A stretch of DNA of 64,000 nucleotides, from assembly GCA_014925825.1 (NCBI GenBank), contig JACGCK010000013.1, forward strand, positions 310,001 through 374,000. Reading direction: 5' to 3'. A model generated the notes under the pieces. It worked only from the letters and a program-made list of their open reading frames with translations, was not told where the DNA came from and ran no database searches. The position numbers were made by a program, and so were the translations under genes. Source of the DNA: Pholiota molesta. Its lineage: Eukaryota; Basidiomycota; Agaricomycetes; Agaricales; Strophariaceae. Shown in pieces: positions 46,321 to 59,474 of the stretch (within the stretch, counting starts at the first letter, position 1; the number at the start of each line of letters is the position of its first letter).

Positions 46321-47843
46321 ATGTCGCATCTTCGGAGCATCGCAACAGAAAACGTAGACCGCATCGTCGACCTTAACCAGCGAGCCAACTCGAATCGCCA
46401 GCGAAACGCGCTCGTGCCAGCAGTCAACCTTCCCCCGGAAATCCTTGCTGCCATCTTCGAATTCGCATGTAGCCCTGATGGCGAAGATTGCATAGCCAAT
46501 GTAGACCTGCGCTCTCAGCAAAAGCACTATCGGGACCCCCCGGGGTGCTCAGTCAGCGCCTGCGCGGTAACACCACTATTCATCGGTGCAATTTGTTCAG
46601 CATGGAGGAGCGCCGCTTGGGGTGCGCCGCAGTTGTGGAACAGCATTACGCTACTCTATAACGACCACACCGCGAAGACACTAGCTGAGATGCTCGACTA
46701 TTGGCTCTCCAAGTCTGGCGCGCTTCAGCTCAGCGTGAAGTACGATGAACCGGATGATGAAGACTTGGACTGTTGCCCCATGGCTGACACGTCCGCCAAG
46801 GTTATCGGGGTCATTGCGGCATACGCACACCGTTTGCACGCCCTCAATCTGTACCTGCCTGGGCGGTGGGACCTCGTTCGCGAAGTCACAAGCTGCACGC
46901 CCCTACTCACGCGCCTCACAATACGTATGTCGACCAACGCCTACCAGGCCGACACCGCCATCGAACTCGCTAATGCGCCGCGGCTCCGTGAGGTTACGCT
47001 TTCCGGGATCCGCCTCACACATTTCTCACTGCCATGGGCTCAACTCGAGAGCCTCGAACTCGTCGGGCACCCGGGGTTCGACGACGTATCCGAGCTTGTC
47101 GAGACACTCCGTCTGTGTCCGCGCTTGCGACGCTTTTCGGCCCCTTTGAGCAACCTGGACTGGGACGCCCCCCCGTCCGCTTTGCTCAGGCACACTGCGC
47201 TCGAGACGCTCGAGGTCAATGGCTATTACAAGAAGTTTCACCCTGATCTCTTCAAGATGCTGGAGCTCCCGCGCTACGCTCCTTCGTGCTCCATATCTAC
47301 AAGCACTTCATGGTGCGTAATTGGAGCTCCTGGTTCCGCCGCTGCTCTCGCCTGTCGCGGGAACTCTGGAAACTCTACATCTATACGGCGCAATCCGCGT
47401 AGATGAGGACATGCTGACAGCTCTGCAGGTCGTACCTAGGCTACGCAAGCTGGTGATGCGCGATTTCTATAATAATGAATTCACGCAGAGGAGTTTGGAT
47501 TTGATGAACCCGACTAAATACGAGGGGTTAGGACGTGAAGGAATTCGGCAATTCGATGGTCAAGGCACTGTAGATGGAACTGGAATAACGGGACCAAATG
47601 AAAGGGGTATTGGGACATGTTTTGTTCCGAACTTGGAGACATTCGAGTACGAGGGCAAGGTTAACTTCACGTCGCATGCGCTGGCCGAATTTCTCGTCTC
47701 CCGATGGCGTGGTCCGCACGTCGATGCGCCGTCAACGAGGCTGCGCTCAGTGACGTTCAAGACTACGACGCAGATTCAATTCGAGGTCCAGATGCTGAGG
47801 TGATTCAGGAGCTACGGCTGGAGGGTATGCATTGGAATTTTTG
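46321..47843 (+). pseudogene. F-box family member, several 1-nt deletions (copy 7)
   Basis: Very close to copy 6 over the first 315 codons (MSHLRSIATENVDRIVDL, LPPEILAAIFEFACSPDGED, TPLFIGAICSAWRSAAWGAP). The frame is then lost at about 47268 (ELPRYAP where relatives read ELPALRSF; CCC is CC), about 47335 (WSSWFRR for WSSWLPP), about 47790 (FEVQMLR for FEGADAEV) and about 47831 (TTT is TT). Every break is a single missing base, three of them beside short homopolymers. It may be a recent pseudogene or an intact gene with base-calling errors. Confidence 0.83.
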
Positions 47844-48463
47844 AAATGTCGTTTTAGATTGGCGATGGGTTACGGATGCGGCGATCGAGAATTTCCTCTC
47901 CAACGGTGGGAAGCGGTGTAAGAGGCCGAAGCAGAAATTTCGAGGCTTCGGAGTGAAGGAATACTTCTCGAATACAGTGTTCAGTCTTAGGTGAATTCAT
48001 CAGTCTCTATTATGTCGTAGGCTGCTTGTACTGTTTTCTTACTAATGCCTCGGTAATTCAATCTTGGACAAGTCACGAAAATTCTCGGACTCGATACGCA
48101 GATTATGTGACCTAGGAAGTTGATAGATCTGATCAATGGCCTAATGGATCGGTGCCCACGCGCGGACATTAATGGTGAGCGCTGAGCGCCAGCGCTGAAA
48201 AAATGGTTAAGTTCTTCATGGGTATATTAATATGGCGTCCAGCTCAGTGACAGTCGCGGCGGCGCATACTTAAGATTGGAAGGCCCACTCCTTGTCATCG
48301 CCACACACACACAAGGCCCACACCGACACAGCCTCATATTGACACGCAGCCCGTCCAGACCGCTTGGGAGATGGGAAGTGCGATTAATGTGGTATATATG
48401 CAGGTCCCAATCTTTCTCTAATCTCAAGTCAAAACTTTCACCCACAACACCACCCCACCAACG
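47844..48463. other. Copy 7 3' flank and promoter of the 48.5-kb gene
   Basis: 47855-48070 matches the 3' flank of copy 6. A TATATA at 48393-48398 lies about 65 bp upstream of the ATG at 48464. Confidence 0.6.
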
Positions 48464-49216
48464 ATGTCTGACGATGAGGCCTTCCCGCATTCTGAACAGA
48501 TCTTTCGTGACGCTTTTTCACTGTCAGACCCCGCGCCAGAGCTATTGAAGTTAATCATGGAACACCCCACATACCCTGCCGTCGCTGACATGTTGTTCGT
48601 CTACACATGCGTCACAGAAGAGAACCCCTCTCGCGCGAATGCATTGGCGTCTGCATTGGTAGCTCTCCGCGACTCTCCAAACGCTCCCAAGATCTGGGTT
48701 TACAGCCTCGCGGAGACAATATATACCACGTTGGCTGATCTTCACTCTCGAGGCTTTGAATTGGACAAAGAGTCCAGGATTTTGGGGCCCACCAACACAT
48801 TCTTGACCAACTCCCTAATCTCCGGGCTATCGTTCAAGTACAACTTAACAACCTCCGGCGATCAATATGGGGCTATTGTGGACGGCCTCGATGCGAAAGG
48901 TCGGTCATCGACATCCGAAGTCCTGGTCGTCGGTGCATGCATCCAGCTACTCACCGCTGGGTCGGCTTCAACTACCAAAGCATACTTTCCGTCGGCGAAT
49001 GAAGTTGCAACTAAACTGAAAGCTCAACGAGTTGCAGGGACTGTGAGGAATGCAAATGGGGTCAAACTCTTAGACGTACGTCGTCATTTATTCTCAACAA
49101 AAACTTGACTTCATCCTTGATATCATCAGCTGGCCATCTCGCACGGCGAAACCGGATTCCAGAAAGAAAATGATATTGATAATGCCTGGGAGATTCTTTT
49201 CCCAACTGAGGCATGA
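48464..49216 (+). CDS. Hypothetical protein, mostly helical
   Basis: Two exons, 48464-49075 and 49130-49216, 232 aa. It begins MSDDEAFPHSEQIFRDAFSL and ends NAWEILFPTEA. The composition suggests a soluble helical protein; there is no signal peptide or TM segment. I do not recognise the family. It stands alone between module 2 (F-box copy 7) and module 3 and has no paralogue in the window, so it was not part of the duplicated unit. A TATA element lies 65 bp upstream, and the intron ends (GTACGT and CATCAG) are canonical. Confidence 0.75.
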
Positions 49217-49685
49217 ATTTGTTATGTAGTATATACTCGGAATGAAGGAATAGGTCTGCCCAAGGCCTGCCAATGGTGTGTTGCGCGGTGAAGTGAAACT
49301 CATTGACGACAGGATTGATAATTTAAATTGCACGATTGATTGAGTGCAAGCTCAAGTGCTCAAGTCTGATAGGTGTGGAAAGATTGGATAGTGAGCCGAA
49401 CTTGTACCTTTTATGGGAGCCTCGATGGACTAAAATAACTACAATCACAGAATAAATTGCCATATGTGGAAAGTCTGATGAATTACTGAACACGGCGGGT
49501 CGTCACTCAACGAGACGATTCCACTACTTTCCGAAATAAAAACTACAAAGACCAAGTTTTAACACTTTACTCTACAGCTGTTCCAGCTTTTAGGCATGCT
49601 TTCCCTTTGAAAGTACGATAAAATGGTCAAATATTCTTCTGGGGAGATGTTTGCATCAATTTGGCGATTCGTTTCGCCAATTTGG

Positions 49686-49825
49686 GCCATGGCAACGGGA
49701 ATTGGTTGGATTGGAGGTGGATTGCTCTTTCCCAGAACCACCATGGTGCGCCTATATAACCGCCCAGTGATACCTCCCATGGCTTCACTATTCGCCCACT
49801 TACCGCCCGTCGACTTCGAGCTCAC
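49686..49825 (+). promoter_or_regulatory. Conserved promoter block with TATA box (module 3)
   Basis: Near-identical to 41970-42115, with TATATAA at 49753-49759, upstream of the broken S-gene copy. Confidence 0.75.
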
Positions 49826-49884
49826 ATCCACGTCGCTTGAATCTTGCTTGAATCCAAACTCTTAGAAGCTAATCTACATCCACA

Positions 49885-50494
49885 ATGTCTGCATCTGCAT
49901 CCACATTCACATCCTTCGCATCCATCGAGGTCCACCCCAGAGCCTGACACACGCGACTTGGTCTGCGCCCGAGACACGCATGGTCGATCCTATGGACGCC
50001 AGCTTCGGCTACACACTCTCGAGCTCGCGCACCACGATCGCGCCACGACGCGTCGCGTCGCCAGAGCCTCTCCGGAGACGTGCCTCCACCCTACGACGAG
50101 GAGGCGGCGATCCCGCTTCCAGGGTACACTCTGCACGCGCCCGAGCCGCTCACGCTCGCGATGTACCTCTTCAAATTTGGCTTCCGTGCGTCTTCACCGT
50201 TTCCTCGTGCTCATATCACTTACTTACCTTGTTTCGTTTCGTTGCAGTGTTCCCCCCATTCTGGATCTTCGGCGCGTTTATTCTGCTCTCGCCATTGCGC
50301 GAGCCGCCAGCCGCGGCGGACGCTGCACGCCAGCTTGGATGCCAGAGAAGAGCGAGGAGGAGCGGCAGGCGATCATCGCGACGCTCCGCGAGGTGGAGGT
50401 CAAATGGGCGCGGCGATGCGTATGCGCCCTTGCCATCTTCACGCTGCTGGCTGTCGGGGGCGCACTTGCTGCTTGGGGCATTCTGAGGCATTAG
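49885..50494 (+). pseudogene. S gene copy, frameshifted (module 3)
   Basis: Copy of the gene at 42156-42779. It starts MSASASTFTSFASIEV, but the frame is lost at about 49932 (one C short in a C run), again around 50040-50060, and near 50320. The C-terminal exon is almost unchanged (VKWARRCVCALAIFTLLAVG), and the intron is at the same place. The promoter and 3' part are well kept, so the copy is recent. As read, it would make only a 20-residue peptide. Confidence 0.8.
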
Positions 50495-50579
50495 ACCACC
50501 CGCCTTCTGCACTACCAACAAACAATATCTGCGCCTGCAACTGCTTTCGCTTGCAGACAGACGCTGCAAACACCGCGTC

Positions 50580-50727
50580 ATTGATGCCTGGAGAAGACCG
50601 AGGAGGGGCGGCGGGCGACCATCGCGCCGCTGCACGAGATGGAGGCAATGGGGCGCGGAGGCGTCTATGCGCGCTCGCCACTTTCACGCTGCTGCTGTCG
50701 GCGGCGCCCTCGCTACTTGGGGCCTAA
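50580..50727 (+). pseudogene. Partial third copy of the S gene C-terminus
   Basis: GCCTGGAGAAGACCGAGGAG onward resembles the end of the S gene (compare WMPEKTEEERQAI and CVCALAIFTLLAVGGALA). It is shorter and more diverged, and lies directly behind the module-3 copy. It has no start region of its own. Confidence 0.7.
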
Positions 50728-51557
50728 GACGACGCCTTCCACAAACCACGCGGGCGCTGGAATCATCCACAACTCAACGCAACCTACACTTGCACATGCG
50801 TCCCATTGCCCTATCTAAATTCCCGAACGATATCTGCATCTGCACCCCCTTCGATTCGCAGCAGAACTGCAAACACCACGGTCATTTAATTTGGTTCAAC
50901 ACACAAGACATTCGCTTTCTTCCTTTCGTATACTCTTTGGACTTGGCTTTCTTATGCACTGTATTTCTACCGCGACGACCCCGCTACGACACCGCGTTAA
51001 ATTATTACTATTATTATTACGCCACTTTGAGAGGGCAAAAACTTAAATAAATACTGTACTGATAATGAACATTTTTCTTTTGCTCTGAAATGTGTGGCGC
51101 CTCTAGGGTTCAAAAATTCAAACCACCTCAACTTGTTGCTCAGGAGATGACGACTCTGTCGCCTGGCCAGTGCGCACTGGTACATAGGCATGGTAAGATA
51201 TTTCGGGCTGGCCCCGTATGCGGATTAGAGGAAAGATTGATTGCACGATGATTAGATTGATGTAGCACAGCATGTCTGTATGTAGACGGCGCGATGTTGT
51301 GACGAACCATCTTGCCTTGCCTCCTGCCATCGCGTGCTTGCCTGGCGTGCGCCTGCTCGACGCGTTCCTGAGCCTCGCCAGACCCCAAGCTGATAGGGTA
51401 GGCCAGACTCCATCGGTGCGATGATCATTCTTGTATTTCGTATTCATCCCTCACTGCTTACTTTTGGCGTACTGAATTAGGAGCCGTGGCGGAGTGTTTG
51501 GGTGCTTTTCGGCTGTCAGCGTAAAGAATTCTTTACTGCAGTCGGATTGGCAAAAAT
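50728..51557. other. S-type 3' UTR and upstream region of copy 8
   Basis: 50990-51095 matches 43030-43140 (TTA-rich and AATAAA block). 51230-51400 resembles 46080-46240. CTGCAGTCGGATTGGCAAAA just before the ATG is shared with copies 6 and 7. Confidence 0.65.
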
Positions 51558-53174
51558 ATGTCAAATCTTCGGAGCATCACATCAGAAAGAGCAGAACGTA
51601 TTGTCAATATAAACGCCGAAGTTCTGTACACCCGCCAGCAAAATGCACTCCTGCCAGCAGTCAACCTTCCCCCAGAAATCCTTGCTACCATCTTCGAATT
51701 CGCATGTTGCCCCGATGATGGCCACTGGCTAGCCAATGTGGGTCTGAAAACTCAGAAGGATTACTTCCGAGACCGGTGCTCACTCAGCGCCTGCGCGGTA
51801 ACACCACTATTCATCGGTACCATTTGTTCGGCTTGGAGGAGCATTGCCTGGGGCACGCCGCAGTTGTGGACAAGCATAGCTCTACTCTATAGCGATGACA
51901 TCGCGGAGAAGTTAGCTGAGATGCTCGACTATTGGCTGTCGAAGTCTGGCCACCTTCCACTCAGCGTGGCGCTCGTTGAGGACGAAGACTGCAACGTCCC
52001 AGTGATTGGCAAATCCTCCGAGGTCATCGATGTTATCGCGGCATACGCACGCCGTCTGCACGCTGTCGATTTTCTCCTGCCAAAGCCATGGGAGCCCGCT
52101 CTCGTTCGCATTGCAGGCTGCGCGCCCCTGCTCACACGCCTCAAACTCTGTATGGTAGACAACGGCGACCAGTACAACCCCTCCATCAGCATCACTGATG
52201 CATCTCAGCTCCGTGAGGTTACGCTTTCCATGATCAACATTGCAGATGTCTCATTGCCATGGGCCCAACTCGAGAGCCTCGACGTCAACTCGCAGTACGA
52301 CGATGTTTCCGATCTTGTCGAGACACTCCGTTTGTGTCCGCGGTTGCGCCGCTTCTCAGTCTATCTAGGCGACCTGGACTGGGACGCCCCCCTGTCCGTT
52401 ATGCTGAGGCACACTGCGCTTGAGGCGCTCGAGGTCTCCGGGTATGATCAGAGGTTCCACCCTGAGCTCTTCAAGGTGCTGGAGCTGCCCGCATTACGCT
52501 CCTTCACGCTCCATGTCGACACGTATAGCGGGCCGCATGAATGGAGCTCCTGGCTGCCATCGCTTCTCTCGCATGTCGCAGGCACTCTGGAAACTCTACA
52601 TATATCCCCGGAAGCCCCCCCAGATGAGGATCTGGTGACAATGCTGCGGGCTGTACCTAAGCTGCGCAAGCTCGTGTTGGTCGATTTTTATCCAGGACCC
52701 AGAAGGTTCAAGGAACATCTCACGCAGAGAACTTTGGATCTCATGAACCCGACCAAATATGAGGGGTTGGAACATGAAGTAATTGGGCAGTTGGATGGTG
52801 AAGGCGCTGGGGACGAGACCGGCAATGGACATTGTCTTATTCCGAATTTGGAGACATTCGAGTACAAAGGCGAGATTGACTTCACCTCGCATGCACTGGT
52901 CGAATTTCTTGTCGCCCGATGGCGTGGTCATCACCTTCCGCTTCGCCGCACTTCTGCTCTCGGCCTTGAAAGTCCACACGGACAACTAGAAGGGTCTGGA
53001 CAGCACCAGCACGGAGCACGCGGGCCGCTTCCTCCAAACGACGATGCGCCGTCAACGAGGCTGCGCTCAGTAACGTTCAAAACTCCAAAGCAAATTGAAT
53101 TCGAAGGTGCAGATGCTGAGGTGGTTCAGGAGCTACGGTTGGAGGGCATGCATTTGGAATTTCTGAGACGCTAG
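51558..53174 (+). CDS. F-box protein (copy 8, intact)
   Basis: Single exon, 538 aa, starting MSNLRSITSERAERIVNI. LPPEILATIFEFACCPDDGH is the F-box-like region. TPLFIGTICSAWRSIAWGTP, EMLDYWLSKSGHLPL, LRR-like units, LPALRSFTLHVDTYSG and the ending LRLEGMHLEFLRR follow. It is close to copy 6 in sequence and context and was duplicated with the S gene. Beyond the stop, 53177-53269 is open in another frame and encodes the family tail (QWVMDAAIEIFLLNVWEVV). It is likely an SCF substrate adaptor (inference). Confidence 0.88.
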   Translation: MSNLRSITSERAERIVNINAEVLYTRQQNALLPAVNLPPEILATIFEFACCPDDGHWLANVGLKTQKDYFRDRCSLSACAVTPLFIGTICSAWRSIAWGTPQLWTSIALLYSDDIAEKLAEMLDYWLSKSGHLPLSVALVEDEDCNVPVIGKSSEVIDVIAAYARRLHAVDFLLPKPWEPALVRIAGCAPLLTRLKLCMVDNGDQYNPSISITDASQLREVTLSMINIADVSLPWAQLESLDVNSQYDDVSDLVETLRLCPRLRRFSVYLGDLDWDAPLSVMLRHTALEALEVSGYDQRFHPELFKVLELPALRSFTLHVDTYSGPHEWSSWLPSLLSHVAGTLETLHISPEAPPDEDLVTMLRAVPKLRKLVLVDFYPGPRRFKEHLTQRTLDLMNPTKYEGLEHEVIGQLDGEGAGDETGNGHCLIPNLETFEYKGEIDFTSHALVEFLVARWRGHHLPLRRTSALGLESPHGQLEGSGQHQHGARGPLPPNDDAPSTRLRSVTFKTPKQIEFEGADAEVVQELRLEGMHLEFLRR

Positions 53175-53534
53175 GTCGCCAATGGGTTATGGACGCGGCG
53201 ATCGAGATTTTCCTCTTGAATGTGTGGGAAGTGGTGAGAGAGGCCAAAGCAGAAATTTCGACGCTTTGATAGGAAGTACGCGCTCCTAAAAATATATGTT
53301 GTCAACTCGCGGACCCCTAGACCCGCTGGACGCCCACCTTCACCTGTTTCTCGCTCGCCGCGTTGCTGCGCGTAGTCACCCTATCATACTTAAGTGACAT
53401 CACAATATTCTACCACAAGTTCAAATCAGACAAAACAGCATGGCTTCCTGGCTCCGCTCAGATCAAGCAGCTGTTGCAACATGAGCTCAAGCGCTCAAGC
53501 GCTCAAGATGCACACCTTGACACTTACCCACCGA

Positions 53535-54190
53535 AAATGTCAATATCGAGCTTCTCAACCAGAAGGCAGTCATCAATGACAAGCTAACACGGTCGTCCCA
53601 GCGGCTTCCCAAAAAAACCTTACCACCATTTTTGAATTCGCGTGGATGACAAGATATTCACAACCAATCTACAAAGAAGGATTACGAGCAGAGTTGAGAG
53701 GACCAGCACAAGTAGGACCCGGACAACGCCTGCGCTGGAACACACTACTGATCGCGAAGGTTTGTTCAGTGTGGAGGAACATTGCATGAGCGCGCCGAAG
53801 CTGTGAAGTCACGCTGTTCCAGTAAGTACTGGCTCTCCAAATTCAGCTAGCTTTGCTCAACGTGGAAATCAGGCTACAGGACTGCAGGACTGGCATGAGC
53901 CTATCGAGTCCACCGCGGTCATCGACGTCCTAGTGATGCACGCGTGCCACCTCTATACCCTTGACTTATCCCTGTTGAGCGCATGAAAGCCCTCTTCGCC
54001 ACAACTCCGCGAGGTCACAATCTCATCAGGAATGTAAACAACAAGCGGACCAACGCCACCGAGACTCCGCACTTCCGGCGAGGCTGCGCCCAGCAACGCT
54101 CAATACGCCCCAGCAGATTCAGTTCGATGATTTCGACGCCCAGTTGTTCGGAAATTGCATTTGGAGGGCTTGCATTTTATATTTCGGAAG
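53535..54190 (+). pseudogene. F-box relic with internal deletions (copy 9)
   Basis: Heavily decayed but ordered family pieces are present. They are AATATCGAGCTTCTC (N-terminal helix), TTGAATTCGCGTGGATGAC (IFEFAW), TTTGTTCAGTGTGGAGGAAC (CSVWRNI), TACTGGCTCTCCAAATTCAG (YWLSKF), CATCGACGTCCTAGTGATGC, CAACTCCGCGAGGTCACAAT, and a C-terminal AGATTCAGTTCGATGATTTC with TTGCATTTGGAGGGCTTGCA. Most of the LRR part is missing. An 8-bp repeat GCTCAAGC (about three copies) lies just upstream at 53485-53507. Confidence 0.8.
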
Positions 54191-54727
54191 TTCTTCAAAC
54201 GCGACGGATGATGATGCATAGACCGAAGCGGCAGTACATATTTCGGGTTTGGATCATCAGCTACATCGTTCTCCATTCCCGACCCAAAACCACCCACCGC
54301 AAGAAGATTTGCACTATGCTATGTCGCCTTGCCTTTTCCAGCAGCAGTCAATAACTTGGAGTAGACAAGCAAAGGACAAGGCGAAATTTCAAATAACTTG
54401 TGAATTCACGTGGATCGCGGCCCATTCTGGCCCATTATGTGCTTTTTCTCTATATATCTCTTTGTACGAAGGCGCATCACGCCTTAGCGCTCTTAGCATC
54501 AAAAGAGGCGGCGACGCTTGTAAGTTGTGAAGATCTCGCTCGCTATTCCCACATCGACATCTGCAATGCAAGCACAGTTACCCAATGCGAGCCAATGCGC
54601 CTGGCTCGTTATCGAGTGGCAAAATGGGCCCCGAATCCTTTTCTATAAAGCGCGCCCCCGAGAGGCATAATGCTTCATCGAACGAGGCCCACTAGTGAAA
54701 GCTACCCCGAAAGCCACTCCTACTATC
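54191..54727. other. Spacer between relic and hypothetical copy
   Basis: No gene supported. A TATAAAG near 54645 is about 80 bp upstream of the ATG at 54728. Confidence 0.45.
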
Positions 54728-56250
54728 ATGCAATCACTACACAACCCGCCGGCGCGAACATCGCTACCACGACCGCGCCTGGCTCTCCAACTCAAACAAG
54801 ACACCTTTCCACATCCTCCAAACCGCTCAGACGAGAAAGCTCCACGCCACTCAACTGCAACGGCAGCTTGCCTCTTTACCGATGCCCGCTTTCAACTTGA
54901 GGCGAGACCGACGCCTTCGCTGCCAGGCGGGGTGGAGGAGGGATGGCCGAGCATGACCCAGGATGCTGGGCACGACGCGCTGTTGAAGGAGTGTCGCACT
55001 ACGCCGGACCCGCCGCATTGGCGGCAGTGGCACCTGGCGGATTTCGAGGCGCGCTTGGCGGCGATGCGAACGTCCAAGGGTCGCCGCCGCCCTCAGCAGC
55101 GCGTCTAATGGATTGTCAGGTATATGGCCGATCGTTCGGCCAGCCCTTCCGCACCTCATCCCCGCTCCTGGATTGTTCCGAAGGAGATTCCAGAGCAATC
55201 ACGGTCCATCCAGAAATGATAAGAGTCCCCAGCCCCGCGCTACGACAGTGTTCCGTGGCAACGCCGAGTTGGCAGGAGCGCGGAGGTCACGTCGAACAGT
55301 GTAAGTCGAGCGCATCTTGCTTCACTCATTCAGCCTTTGACTTTCTTCGCGTAGCCTCCCAACCACATCTCCCCATCGGCGGCCCAAGTGGCTTGCTCAC
55401 CAAGCCGCAGCTATGGAAGCCTCGCGATCGCAATGCGTCGATGCTGCGTTACGGCCTGACCATGCACGCGCAGCTTTCCGCCCACGCAAATCAAGCAAGA
55501 CCCAGACGCCGACACGCATGCGGTGCAAGCGCTAGCTTGCTCTCCTTCGGGACACCAGCGACCTCGGAATCTCCTTCCGTTCTCGCCGTGAGCGCGCCCG
55601 CAACTCCAAGTTGAAGCGCGCTCGTGATCGACTGAGGATGGTGATAGTGACGACGAGGAACGCCGAAGGCCCCGCGTCAAAGCGAAATCAGAAAGCTTGG
55701 ACAACAACCTTGGGGAAGGTCTGCACCGCGGACACGCAACGCGCGCGCGCGGCCGGTTCGACTACCTCGACTCGCTTGGAAATCAGGAATGAATCGCCCG
55801 ACCCACACGCAGCCTTGGCCAAGGAGCTCCAGCACACCCTTCAGCTTGAATACCTTGCCGCCCATGTCTTCTCCTACTCCAGCTGCTTACCCCTATCTCT
55901 CTGGCCGTGGAGCGTAAAAACCTGAAACGCGCCCGTAATTCGTCAGGGACGACGACGGACGACGACGAAGAAGAAGCCCGCAAGCCAAGGAGGCGGATAA
56001 ATTCGAGGACGCCGCTAGCACCAGCTCCGATGGCGGCAGGACACGCATGCGCGCGCAGACACGGGCGCGCACTCCGTTCCCATTCCGCCGCCCTGCACAG
56101 TCGCGGTCCGTGGCGGCCAGGTTGCGACGGGACTCGTTTGGCTCGATATCCGCAGACGGTCCGAGGGCGACGGCTGCTTAGCGCTCCGCCCGCCGCCGTT
56201 CCTCCCAGGCGCTCTGCGCGTCTGCAGGCGAAACCTAAGCGCGTGAGGAT
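54728..56250 (+). pseudogene. Broken copy of the 28-kb hypothetical gene
   Basis: Begins MQSLHN, as the 28065-29426 gene begins MQSLTN. Matching blocks in order are GPAALAAVAPGGFRGALGGD (about 55005), GGPSGLLTKPQLWKPRDR (about 55380), VERKNLKRARNSSG (about 55905) and RRDSFGSISADGPRAT (about 56130). They lie in different frames, and some of the shifts are intron-like (GTAAGT at 55300). The gene follows the F-box relic on the same strand, just as the 28-kb gene follows the deleted F-box copy. Confidence 0.75.
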
Positions 56251-57104
56251 GTGCGCGGTGTGTCCGGAAGCCCTTGACTGTCACATCCATATTTTATGAT
56301 TGCTCTTTCTTTCTTTTCCTTCAATATCAAAGAGGTTACAATTCTCGATCTCGTTTTGTTCTAGATTTCGTTGCAATAATTTGGACTTGCATATTTTCAT
56401 ATTTCATCGGAGTGTTTGTTTTCTGTCCCAAGCTTGTTCTTGTATTGAATACCAATTGTACATATCTTGTTGAGTATAATTTCTTCACAGATCTACATAG
56501 ATTCTCCTGTATCCATTTTTCCTTGTTCCTTATTCCTCATTTATTTCTCCAGAATTTTGTTTCCTTTTCTCTCGTATACTTCTGCTGTCTTGTTTCTCTT
56601 ACTTTCTCTATGGATTCGTTTGCCCGTCATCCTCCCCTTTCTTCTCCCAATCATAGCCTATGAACCAAAATGTTTTTGTATCGTTCAGTACTGTGTCTCT
56701 TTATTCACCTTCCAATCTAAAAAAAGCCTTCCGTGAATTAAACTGCCGTCTACATCTCAGATATCACTTGTGCTGACATACTTTCAATGCTTCGAATTTG
56801 AATTTGAATTATTTATTATACAGAGAGCTACAACAGCGGTGCGAATTTGAAGAAAAGGTTAAGAAACATGCGAATAGAGAAACTTCAAGCCGGGGCAAGG
56901 TACACACGTTTGTGATTATCACTTGCCAGACAACAGTCATAGCTCGAAGACAATGGCAGAGAGACAGTACAAAGAAGGCAGTATAACCAGTGAAACGCAG
57001 CGGCCAAAACAGAGGGATATGCAAGATATTCTGTATTTTGCATCAATTTGCGAGCAAGCACGGATGAGGATGCGGAGAAGCGGCGCTTTTTCCTTGTCTT
57101 TTTT
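56251..57104. other. Pyrimidine-rich intergenic region
   Basis: 56290-56700 is strongly T/C-rich on the plus strand. Open frames here are hydrophobic by composition only. No gene supported. Confidence 0.5.
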
Positions 57105-59118
<2,014 letters not shown>

Positions 59119-59474
59119 AGTGAATTAGCTATATGTAGTCAAGGGTAAACCATTTGGGCGCTGTTCGCTCCTGCGCTGCTCGCTGTTCGGAGTTGGCCGG
59201 GCGGAGGCTGAATGTCGATTCAACCAGCCGCCGCAAGCAGTGGCCCGGTTGCTCATCGACATCCATGACATCGGCCAAGCAGCCAACTAAGCGCTATACA
59301 TCGCTTTCTGTGTAGGCAGTGCGCCAGGGTCCGCAAGATTTCGCGTCTCGGACTCTAGGAAATATCTCGTCTGACATTCCATCTCGATCAGGACCATTTG
59401 GTATTTGTTAAAGGCGCTCCTGTCTGTTATCTACTTATCTTCGGCATAAGTATCATATTTTCTTATCTATAAGA
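59119..59474. promoter_or_regulatory. Divergent promoter, CFIm25 and VSB1-like gene
   Basis: 356 bp between the two outward-facing start codons. No distinct TATA is obvious on either side, as is common for housekeeping genes. The boundary is inferred from the ATGs at 59118 and 59475. Confidence 0.5.

Noticed and set aside
56274..56736. Hydrophobic plus-strand frames suggesting a membrane protein
   Set aside because: The hydrophobicity follows from a T/C-rich stretch. There is no conserved motif, splice pattern or paralogue.
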